Assembly: GCA_022836615.1 (NCBI GenBank)
Contig: MU405475.1
Coordinates: 1 to 16,408 of the forward strand
Length of the DNA: 16,408 bases
Reading direction: 5' to 3'
From: Annulohypoxylon bovei var. microspora
Lineage: Eukaryota > Ascomycota > Sordariomycetes > Xylariales > Hypoxylaceae
The notes under the pieces: model-generated
The model's database searches: none
What the model was told of the DNA's origin: nothing
What the model saw: only the letters and a program-made list of their open reading frames with translations
Shown: one piece after another, positions 9,001 through 16,408 of the stretch
How the letters are laid out: each line of letters begins with the position of its first letter
Numbering within the stretch: position 1 is the first letter of the stretch
Program-made: the position numbers and the translations under genes

Positions 9001-9784
9001 GGAGGCAAAGTTTATTCACTCGAATAGAAATGAAGACAATGCCTTCAGGTGTGCTATCTCCAAATCCACACACCTTTCCTGTGTGGATATCTGCGCCGAG
9101 TACCGATCGGAGATCTCGTCGAAATCGAGCCATGACTGGAGCCGGCAGTGGTACTGGTGAGAGATTGGGTCTACCTTCTTCTGAGAGTTGGAGGTGGCTT
9201 CCACTACCATAGCCATCGTCATCGTACTCAAACGGAACATCGCTACTGCTGTCTGTGTCTTCCATGTCAAGATCAGATGCGTCCACATCTGAATCCGCAT
9301 CGATCATCGTAATGTCCCCTGCGCCATCGAGTCCATTATTCTCTAAGACAGCTCGAAGTCTTTGTGAAAGACTGGTAAGCATATTATCAACCTTCACGCC
9401 CATTGCTTCATACATAGTATCGTCTAGGACTTGTGCAACTGTCGTCGGTATATCGTCATTTGTATAAACCAGGAAAGTGTTATCACTCGGATAACTTTGG
9501 ACGTCTAAATACCCATATTATTAGCTTGCTGAAACATGCAGAAATATTCCAGAAGGAAGAATCAACTATCACCACTAATATGAATAAATCAAATGACAAT
9601 ACTTACCTTGTGGTTGGGCATGTATCTCAATTTGGGAGGGATGGGGTAGACTAGGGTGGCTGAACACAAATGTGAATTCATCTTCAACATCTCCTTTGCT
9701 GATATTGCCAATATTGATGTAATCCTTCTCGGTCGCTGACTTCAAATCGGCTTTGAAACGACTCCATCCTTTTGGAGGTGCCAT
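6094..9784 (-). CDS. PARP-type ADP-ribosyltransferase fused to a UBE2Q-like E2 domain
   Basis: Three exons (9607-9784, 7253-9504, 6094-7194) encode 1176 residues. The N terminus (about 1-125), MAPPKGWSRF onward, resembles an RWD-like fold, followed by an acidic linker (about 123-160). A cysteine cluster of PARP6/8 style (Cys408, Cys411, Cys427, Cys432; CTVCH...CSEPLC) may bind zinc. The ADP-ribosyltransferase domain, about 700-870, has WHGSRLENWH (His757) and YGNGIYFS (Tyr788); the third triad position, near CRYLFAH at 854-860, is not glutamate, which suggests mono-ADP-ribosylation or inactivity. The E2 domain, about 1006-1156, has GGALCMELL with catalytic Cys1102 and GWSPANSLESVLLQVR; it lacks the HPN motif, as UBE2Q enzymes do. 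Fungal PARPs with a C-terminal UBC domain are known; the joint function is not. The start has a CACCATGG context and a leader free of ATG for at least about 120 bases. Confidence in the family is high; the activity is inferred. Confidence 0.9.
7195..7252 (-). other. Intron 2 of the PARP-E2 gene
   Basis: This 58-bp intron has donor GTTAGT, branch site TACTAAC and acceptor CTTAG. It is in phase 0 and lies inside the PARP catalytic domain, joining ...YVRDER to EVIWPRSS. Without removing it the gene would look like two separate genes, a truncated PARP and an E2. Confidence 0.9.
9505..9606 (-). other. Intron 1 of the PARP-E2 gene
   Basis: This 102-bp intron has donor GTAAGT, candidate branch GCTAATA and acceptor TTTAG, in phase 1. 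It joins ...EIHAQPQ to DVQSYPSDN, after which the frame is open through the whole of exon 2. Confidence 0.8.
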
Positions 9785-10477
9785 GGTGATGGTCTCTTTT
9801 AAATGAAAGAAAAGAGACGGAAAAGACGTTAAATACGTCGAATGGGTCGAATGGGAGGACGCGTTGTATGTAAACGTCCACGTCAGTAGGTAGGTACTCT
9901 AGGTTCACTGTCAGTCTAGGATCGGCAATAGAAGGAGGGTGAGCGCCGCGACGTATGATAAATATTGGGTAGACGTAATATTTTTTATTACAAGATACAC
10001 GAGAGGATAATGTGTGGAGGTATGATTTGTTTTCATGATGTCAAGATGTCGAAGGAATATATATATATTTATACTTACCTAGTACGTTGATTTAACTGAA
10101 GTAATACTTTCAGTCAGTAACACTTGCAGCCAGGACGGCGAATCATGTAGAAATTATGATGTAGAGTTTTGTCGAATGTAGGTCGACAAGAGTACGTTGA
10201 AATGGGAGAAGAGATTTGTAGGGAGAGGTGAAAAAAGAAGTACGATGTAAAATATCGTATGAAATTCTCAGGCAGAATATTGTTTACGAACATGAAGGCG
10301 CCCTGTAGTTAGGTAAATTGTAGAAAGTAGACGAACGCCTAGGCATCTTTGGTCGAGGCAGTGGATTTGACTCGGCCTCAACCTGAGAATAGGTGGTTGC
10401 TGAAAAACATGCGGGGCGTTGGTCAAGACTGAAAAACTACAATATCTCAATGGATGGATTTCGTCTGATTCTAACTG

Positions 10478-11378
10478 ATACCTAGGTACGAGGTAGGGGA
10501 GTTTAGGATGACTACATCATATCAGTATCTGGGTAGGTAGGTAGGTATACATACCTATACGCACCTTCCCATTCCCTTTTTACTAGGTATGTAGGTTGAC
10601 ATCCATACGTGCATGGGCAGGAACGACATGGTTCGCGAGGCTGCGGCGTAATAGTAGGCAACCTTACTATGTATACTTCAGCCCTATAAGCTGCCTGGAT
10701 AGATTCACGTACCTAAGGCGGTGGACGGTGCTAATTACCAACCTACCTAATATACCTTGTATTCCTTCGTCATACGGCCCTAAAGAACGTGCTCGTACTT
10801 GGGCCTGAATATCAAGTACGTCTATGTATCTATGTACCTAGGTAGGTAGTTGCAAACACAAACACCAATTCGAAACTTTACCAGTCAGTGTGAGCTGTAA
10901 GTGCTGATTGTCCCATGTTCTGTGCAAGTATTTATATACTGAGAAGAAATAAATATGACTCATTTTTGTAACTTAAAAAGGTAGGTATTTAATACGGTAT
11001 TTAACACGGTATTTAACACAAAAGAGGTGATGTTGAGAAAGTGTGTCTCTCATTGACCACTAAGGATGGTGGATGGATTAGCAAATCTTGGAACCCAGCA
11101 GAGCGGGATATGTGGACCTACCTAGCGGGTAATCTACTGTAGCATGGATCTAGGAGGAAAAGTTGAATGTGGGGGGCTTATTAGGTAATCTGTAAATAGC
11201 CCTGTATTCAAGGTGTCAAGGTTGAATGAGGTACCTAAGTACCTAAGTATGTATGTACTGCGTGATAATCCATGACGCTAAAAACTTTACAGTTTATCTA
11301 TCAGTAGGTATTCAATGTTGATAGTGGGCGAATAGCTTCATCATTCACATCAAACCCAAGTCTTATGTACCTAGGTAT
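10478..11378. repeat. Dispersed TAGGTA / ACCTAGGTA motif island
   Basis: Motifs appear at 10478-10490, 10531-10560 (GTAGG repeats running into a TATACATACC palindrome), 10583-10595, 10709-10716, 10740-10758, 10834-10850, 10981-10988, 11117-11127, 11229-11258 (GTACCTAA repeats) and 11366-11378. They are the same family as the cluster at 4472-4724. Confidence 0.75.
10994..11017. repeat. Short 12-bp direct repeat
   Basis: The unit ACGGTATTTAAC occurs twice head to tail (10994-11005 and 11006-11017), with a partial third GGTATTTAA just upstream at 10983-10991. Confidence 0.8.
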
Positions 11379-11461
11379 CTTGCTGACGACATACATAAGC
11401 TTTTCTATAGATTTTGCAGGTTTATCCAAAGCCTAAGAGAATCAATTTGCTTTAAATATCA

Positions 11462-12604
11462 ATGTCCTGGGACTCTAAATCCGTCACTAGGCGGCGTCAG
11501 AATAGCTCTATGAGCTCTTCCAGAGCTTTGCCGCATCACACACGACAGCTGTCAAAACAGCCAGCGCAACCGAGAACTCATCATGTTACTGACCCTTCTC
11601 TTGAAAGCTTCCTCTCTCCGTCATTCAACCCTGCCGAATACCTCAATGCCTCGCTCCCGCCCCTCCAAACATCCGCCTCTTCTTCATTAAACCATTCGAC
11701 CGATGGCGCTGTACCCTTGGCAGAACTGTCTACCCAGGCCCAGACACAATTATCCCAGCTAAATGCGCACACGACGAGACTGACGAACACTTTGACGCAA
11801 CTGACCGACGATATATTACGAAGCGGAAGCCGGTTGGCATATGAGGTTGAACTCCTACGGGGCGAGACGTTAAGCCTGTCAGAGACACTGTCAGAGGGCC
11901 TACATGAAGATATTGCAAAATTCATTCCAAATGGCATACAAGCACAGCAAGATATCAAAGCAAGCGGAGCTAGTCAAGCTAATTCCAGACGTGCGTCCGA
12001 GGCTATAGCTCCTACAAACTTAGAGCCCATTCCACTGGATGGCAACAACCAAGATCCGCCGTACATAAGTCAGCTTCAAACCCTGACATTGGTACGTTCG
12101 CGACTAGATACTGTCGTCAAGACATTTGGCGAAGCCATGGAATTTGTGTTTCCACCCTCGGAGCTTTCTGTTAGCTCATCATTCCTATCCGTTTCAGCAC
12201 CAGAACCTGGAAAAGAAGCGCATAGCACAGAAGAGAAGGGACAACAAGTGCTTAAGCAGCTCAAAGAGGAGATATCTACTCTGCTTACGAAAGGTGCCGA
12301 TCCTGTTGAAGGAATTGAAAAGGCAGCACATCGCATAGAGGAGCTTAAGGAGTTAACAAAGGTGTGGAAAGGAACGGCAGAAGAGAAAGGAAGGTCAAAA
12401 TTCATCGATAGCCTTGCTAAGATGGTTGAGGATAGGCACAAAGAATTGCTACGAGAAGTGGAACAGAATGGACGCCGTGATGGAAAGGCAGACTTAGATG
12501 GTGGTTCTAGAAAAACTACTGCTACTTCTGATACAGGCGGCGCTGAGAGCAAACCACTTTATGGAATAATGAGCCAGCTACAAAGGCTTCGGGCCGGCCT
12601 ATAA
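11462..12604 (+). CDS. COG7: Probable conserved oligomeric Golgi complex subunit 7
   Basis: This intronless gene encodes 380 residues. After a basic, serine-rich N terminus the sequence LESFLSPSFNPAEYLNASLP at about 47-66 resembles the start of COG7 proteins (FLADDFDVKEWIN-type). It is followed by a long amphipathic helix (LAELSTQAQTQLSQLNAHTT and onward to about 150) typical of COG/CATCHR tethering subunits. Further helices follow at about 200-225 (YISQLQTLTLVRSRLDTVVK) and 255-340, and a polar tail ends in SQLQRLRAGL. COG7 belongs to lobe B of the COG complex, which tethers vesicles for retrograde transport within the Golgi; the yeast protein (Cog7) is also short. The start is the first ATG of the frame, with T at -3. 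The subunit assignment rests on remembered family resemblance, so another COG subunit remains possible. Confidence 0.65.
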   Translation: MSWDSKSVTRRRQNSSMSSSRALPHHTRQLSKQPAQPRTHHVTDPSLESFLSPSFNPAEYLNASLPPLQTSASSSLNHSTDGAVPLAELSTQAQTQLSQLNAHTTRLTNTLTQLTDDILRSGSRLAYEVELLRGETLSLSETLSEGLHEDIAKFIPNGIQAQQDIKASGASQANSRRASEAIAPTNLEPIPLDGNNQDPPYISQLQTLTLVRSRLDTVVKTFGEAMEFVFPPSELSVSSSFLSVSAPEPGKEAHSTEEKGQQVLKQLKEEISTLLTKGADPVEGIEKAAHRIEELKELTKVWKGTAEEKGRSKFIDSLAKMVEDRHKELLREVEQNGRRDGKADLDGGSRKTTATSDTGGAESKPLYGIMSQLQRLRAGL

Positions 12605-13383
12605 TGAGTCAATGGAAGATTACTCAAACTACTAGACGCCCTCGTATCGTGACTACCAGCTGTGTTTTGACTATTCATACACCTTCAGACAGGAATTTGC
12701 GTTCTCGGAAATTGGGCCTTGATATGCTCAATTTGATATTGCAAGCTCTTTGCGTCCGGTTAAAGAATAACAAAATTATCTTGCTCAACTAATAATTCAA
12801 CCTTACTTCGGTGTGGCTCTTCTTCACGCACCATTATAGATTGGTGTTGTTTGAGATTATAGTAGAGCACAACGGTGCTCTTGCCGAGCTTGGCTCATCA
12901 TCTAAAGTAGGTAGCCAGTCATTGCTCTAGTTGGTGCCTAGCTGGTGCTTCAATATAAGCAGAGCACATCTGTGTTTTAAGATCGGGTTGTAACTGAAAC
13001 AAATTAAATGTAATATTTCAACAAAATTACAAACGTAAAGCTGGTATTTAATATAAAATAACATTAAATTTATAATATAAGTCGGTTAAATTTATAATAT
13101 TAGCCATTTTTATGTATTTGCACATTAAGGGTATTTTTTTTTACATTTAAATTTTTATATAATTTAAAATATTTTTAATGTTTTATTACATAAGTTATTT
13201 AACTTTTATATAATATTATATTCGTGTATAAATCTTTTTAATTTTTATGCGTTTTAATTAATTAAATTTATTTTAAAATTATTAATTTTTTATTTTAAAT
13301 TAATTTTAATTTTAATTTTATATTATAATTTTTTATAATTAAATTATTATTTTTATTATAATTAATAATTTAATTTTATTTAA
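12605..13383. other. Downstream DNA of COG7 grading into AT-rich sequence
   Basis: The first 400 bases have normal composition and should hold the COG7 3' untranslated region. A perfect 7-bp hairpin, AGAGCAC-AACG-GTGCTCT, is at 12864-12881, and AGAGCAC recurs near 12961. From about 13010 the sequence becomes nearly pure A/T up to 13383. A 62-codon frame that starts at 12604 overlaps the COG7 stop and does not look like a protein. Confidence 0.5.
13375..13383 (+). repeat. Candidate 9-bp target-site duplication, left
   Basis: TTTATTTAA directly precedes the foldback element and is repeated in the same orientation at 14093-14101. In such AT-rich DNA a chance match is possible. Confidence 0.35.
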
Positions 13384-14092
13384 AGCAATGTTGGCCGCGC
13401 TGTATGCATGTCGCCGATTTGCCGCGCTGTATGCGGGGTGTCGCAAGGTACTTCAAGTCCCATACAAATCGCCATACAATTGAAGGTACCAGCTCCCCAC
13501 GAAATTCAATCAATTCAACCTACTTTTCTCCCACACCCACCTACAAGCTGTTGCAATCCCCCGTTTCCCACCCTTTCAATTCAGGGTCTTATTTTTTACA
13601 ATTACACGATTAGATAGATCTCGAAACGCGCCTTCGAATAAACTAGCTTGCACGCCTTCAAGATTGCCGTGTGGCTGGCAAATCAGGTTAGAAAGTAATC
13701 GCATGTAGGGAAAGAAGGGTATCACGGGACCACCTTAGTAAAAAACTACTAGATGCACTCAGCTTTCAACCTGATTTGCCACCCACACAGCTATTTTCAA
13801 CAGATGCAACCTATATCAATCGAAGGAGCGTTTCGAGATCTATCTAATCGTGCAATTGTAAAAAATAAGACCCTGAATTGAAAGGGTGGGAAACGGGGGA
13901 TTGCAACAGCTTGTAGGTGATTGTGGGAGCGCGTGGATTTTTCTAAGTTCAATTGAAGGTGCGGGCGGGGTGAGCATTGAAAGTACATGTGTTTGTATGG
14001 GGATTTGTATGGCGGGGAAAGTACCAGTGATGCCCGGCCCGCATACAGCGCGGGAACCTTGCGACATACATACAGCGCGGCTAACATTGTTC
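13384..14092. mobile_element. Foldback element with about 310-bp inverted arms (MULE/MITE-like)
   Basis: The 709-bp element has two long inverted arms. The ends read AATGTTRGCCGCGCTGTATG inward from each side. Each arm carries two direct copies of CGCGCTGTATG near its tip (about 13396 and 13424 on the left, with counterparts at 14041-14080 on the right). A 92-bp core is nearly identical: 13538-13629 against the complement of 13828-13919, with one seen mismatch. A further pair lies near the centre: 13665-13694 against 13763-13792. No transposase frame is present. It has normal GC content but sits in AT-rich DNA. Long inverted ends, subterminal repeats and a candidate 9-bp duplication resemble a non-autonomous Mutator-like element; the superfamily is inference. 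Confidence 0.7.
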
Positions 14093-14101
14093 TTTATTTA
14101 A
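14093..14101 (+). repeat. Candidate 9-bp target-site duplication, right
   Basis: TTTATTTAA matches the sequence at the left end of the foldback element at 13375-13383. Confidence 0.35.
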
Positions 14102-15524
14102 TATAAAATTAAAATAAATATTTAAATTATTTATATTAATTTTTATAAATTTTTTAAATAACGTTTTTTTTTAACGTTAATATTTATTATTTTATTTATT
14201 TTAATTTTTATAAAATGTTATTACGTTTTTTTATTTTAAATAATGGTGGTATTAATTATAATTTAATATATTACGTTTATTATATTATAATTAATAATGT
14301 TTAATTACGAAATGAAAATATAATTAATGGAATTTATATTATTAAAAATATATTATATATTTATTTAATTATATTTTTTAATTTTATTATATTAATAATT
14401 ATACGTTTTATTAATAAAATTTTTTATAAAAAAACGTATTATTTTTATATTTAATTAAATTTTAATGGTAAATTAAATAATATTAAAAATTAATTTTTTA
14501 ATATTAATATATTATAAAGTTTTATTTTATTATTATTAATTTTAATTATTAAATATTTTTTTATAATTATTTATTTTTTTTATAAATTTTAATTAATATT
14601 TATTTTATTTTATTATTTAAACGACGTATATTATCGAAATTATTTTATGAAATTATTTATATTTATAATGAAAATTATTAAATTTTATAAATTTATTATA
14701 TTATTAAATAAATATATATAATTTTTAAAATTAAAGATTTTTAATTTATTAATAATAAAATAAATTAATATTTATTTAATTTAATAATTTTCTTTAAAAT
14801 AAATAAAATAAATAATATTATATTTTTTTATTTTAATATTTATAAAATATTTAATTTTAAAAAATTTATTATTATTTTTAAATGGTAAAAAAATAAATAC
14901 GAATTAATAATTTATGTATTTTATTTATAATTTTAATATTTTTTTTAAATAAAAAGCTTTATATTATAATTATATATATTAATTATTTTATGGTATTAAA
15001 TGTAAATTTTTTTTCGTATATTTCGTTTAATTTTTATTAAATAATATAATGTTATAAATTTTCGAATTTAAATACGAATTTATTAAAATCTTCGTTTATT
15101 AATTAAAGAAATTAAACGAAACTTTAAAATGCCTTGAATTTATAAAAGGTTATTATTTCGGGGTTTTAAATTAAATAATTAATATATTATTAAAAAATAT
15201 AATAAAAACGGAGGTAATTTAAACGTAATTAATACATGTTTTATTATATAAATCTTTATATAAATTAAAATATTCTTTAATTTATTTAAATAAATCGTTT
15301 TTTATTAAAATAATTTATTAGCTTTAATTAATTATTACTTTCTTAAAAAAGGATGTAATTTATTATAAAGTTATATATTAAAATTACTTTTATTTTAAAA
15401 TTAAATGAAATTAATTACATCATTTTACGATCGTTAATGGTTGAAATATCCGCGGTTAAATATAGCTTTTAATTTAATGAAAAAAATAAAATAATATATT
15501 ATTAATAATATATTACAAAAAGTC

Positions 15525-15705
15525 AAGTGGTCCAAGCGCGAAAAATCACTTGATTTTTAATAAAACTTTAATTTATTATTATTATTAATATATTATAAGT
15601 AAAAGGGTGGTTTAAACGTTAAAGTCACTTAATTATTAAAAACTTGAAATATTTATTAATATATTAATTTTTGCTTTTCTTAAAGGAAATTAAGTGATTT
15701 AAACG
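15525..15705. repeat. Three related 14-bp motifs differing only by transitions
   Basis: AAGTGGTCCAAGCG (15525-15538), GGGTGGTTTAAACG (15605-15618) and AAGTGATTTAAACG (15692-15705) look like copies at different stages of C-to-T and G-to-A decay. The first is followed by a 7-bp inverted repeat, TCAAGTG (15523-15529) with CACTTGA (15547-15553). Confidence 0.45.
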
Positions 15706-15860
15706 AATTAATTTTTAAATTTAAAACATTTTTATAATAATTAAAATCAAAGTTTAAATAATATAAAAAAATTTATTTAAAAGCCTTTAAATTATTAAAT
15801 CGAATAAACTTAATTACATTATTATAAAACATTTTATTATTAAAATATTAATAATTAAAC

Positions 15861-15959
15861 ATTAAATAATTAATTAAATAATTAATTAAATAATTAATTA
15901 AATAATTAATTAAATAATTAATTAAATAATTAATTAAATAATTAATTAAATAATTAATT
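15861..15959. repeat. 12-bp tandem repeat, about 8 copies
   Basis: The unit AATAATTAATTA repeats head to tail without visible mismatch for close to 100 bases, so each period contains a TTAATTAA palindrome. It is a minisatellite-like expansion within the AT-rich block. Confidence 0.9.
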
Positions 15960-16320
15960 TAAATAAAAAATTAATAATATAAATATTTTAAAACTTAATA
16001 TATATAAATTTAATAAAACCTTAATATTAAATAATTAAAAAAAAAGTTTTAAATTTAACCTTTGAAATTAATAATTAATTATATTAATATAAAATTAAAA
16101 CCTTAACGTGTTAATGTATTTAATTAAAATACGTTTAAAAGTTTATTATAAAATAATATATTAATATATTTAATTAAATTATAAAAAAAAGATTTATAAC
16201 ATTAAAATTATATTAAAATGTTTAAGTAATTTTTTTTTAATGTTAAAAACCTTATAATTATTTAAGGTTATTTTAAATTAATTTAAACTTGGTTAAATAA
16301 GTAAAATTAAATTAAAACGA

Positions 16321-16408
16321 AATAATGAAAGTAAGCGGCGGCGGGGGGGGGGTACAAAAAAAAGAAAAAAATTTTGGGAAACCCCCCCCCCCCCCCCCCC
16401 CCCCCAAA
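16321..16408. other. Homopolymer-rich contig end, probable assembly artefact
   Basis: The sequence changes abruptly to a G run, A-rich stretches and then a run of more than 20 C bases before the final AAA. No TTAGGG-type telomere repeat is present. Such homopolymers at a contig end are usually low-quality read or assembly noise. Confidence 0.7.

Larger units (their letters stand above)
9785..11461. promoter_or_regulatory. Long divergent promoter region, PARP-E2 / COG7
   Basis: About 1.7 kb separates two divergent genes and holds no supported coding sequence. Next to the PARP-E2 start the coding strand is pyrimidine-rich (complement of 9788-9830), consistent with a transcription start. An AT dinucleotide run lies near 10059-10070. 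The right part is dense in TAGGTA/ACCTAGGTA motifs. A TTTAAATA-like A/T box precedes the COG7 ATG directly. Confidence 0.45.
14102..16320. repeat. Extreme AT-rich, RIP-like decayed DNA block
   Basis: No gene can be read; the sequence is overwhelmingly A and T with stops in every frame. In 14101-15000 I count 13 C bases, 11 of them in CpG. Slightly less decayed patches occur at about 15120-15165, 15415-15470 and 15515-15560. This is the expected end state of a repeat cluster mutated by RIP; such blocks often form heterochromatin or centromere-like DNA, but that role is not shown here. Confidence 0.8.

Noticed and set aside
9684..9908. Possible upstream open frame overlapping the PARP-E2 start
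   Set aside because: It opens only with GTG. No ATG is seen in the leader close to the start at 9784.
10596..10808. Plus-strand open frame of 70 codons
   Set aside because: It begins with TTG and runs through dispersed TAGGTA motifs; no family or splice support.
12604..12792. Plus-strand open frame of 62 codons overlapping the COG7 stop
   Set aside because: The ATG overlaps the stop codon by one base, but fungal mRNAs are not normally bicistronic and the peptide has no recognisable features. Treated as 3' untranslated region.
12864..12881. Hairpin AGAGCAC-AACG-GTGCTCT as a transcription terminator
   Set aside because: Hairpin terminators are bacterial; here it is a short palindrome in a fungal 3' region without a T tract directly after it.
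13408..13617. Open frame of 69 codons in the left arm of the foldback element, mirrored by a similar 75-codon frame at 13840-14067
   Set aside because: Both end in the same short peptide only because they lie in the two inverted arms. They have no start context or domain, and the similarity is explained by the repeat.
15861..15959. Possible CRISPR-like array
   Set aside because: The repeat is a continuous 12-bp tandem array without spacers, in fungal DNA.
16380..16408. Possible telomere at the contig end
   Set aside because: The sequence is a C homopolymer with no TTAGGG/CCCTAA units; an assembly artefact is more likely.

Overview
The window looks like nuclear DNA of a filamentous ascomycete (Pezizomycotina, probably a sordariomycete). 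Introns are short (58-102 bp) with GTRAGT/GTATGT-type donors and CTAAY branch sites, start contexts are of the CACMATGG type, the gene families are fungal, and the intergenic DNA is full of the short palindromic motif ACCTAGGTACCT. Both ends are extremely AT-rich and look like DNA decayed by repeat-induced point mutation (RIP). The placement of the lineage is inference.

Layout. 1-372: AT-rich DNA with repeated TTTAAACGTTTAAA-like motifs. 373-591: a decayed coding relic with TAA stops. 1020-1898 (+): an intact, very GC-rich, intronless gene of the CmcJ/AsaB (7-alpha-cephem-methoxylase P8-like) oxygenase family. 2228-3981 (-): a two-exon gene for an Sds3/Dep1-like subunit of the Rpd3L histone deacetylase complex, convergent with the oxygenase gene. 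5105-5471 (-): a small, probably overlooked two-exon gene for a 99-residue single-pass membrane protein. 6094-9784 (-): a three-exon gene for a 1176-residue protein combining a PARP-type ADP-ribosyltransferase domain with a C-terminal UBE2Q-like ubiquitin-conjugating (E2) domain. 9785-11461: a long divergent promoter region with many TAGGTA/ACCTAGGTA repeats. 11462-12604 (+): a likely COG7 subunit of the Golgi tethering complex. 12605-13383: downstream DNA grading into AT-rich sequence. 13384-14092: a foldback (long terminal inverted repeat) element of normal base composition inside AT-rich DNA, with a candidate 9-bp target duplication. 14102-16320: about 2.2 kb of extreme AT-rich DNA in which most remaining C bases lie in CpG. 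16321-16408: homopolymer-rich contig end, probably an assembly artefact.

The genes do not form an obvious pathway. The middle is ordinary housekeeping euchromatin (chromatin regulation, Golgi trafficking) plus the ADP-ribosyl/ubiquitin fusion enzyme. The oxygenase at the left edge is of a type common in fungal secondary-metabolite loci. The most interesting items are the PARP-E2 fusion, whose three exons had to be joined by hand, the foldback element, and the small spliced membrane-protein gene.
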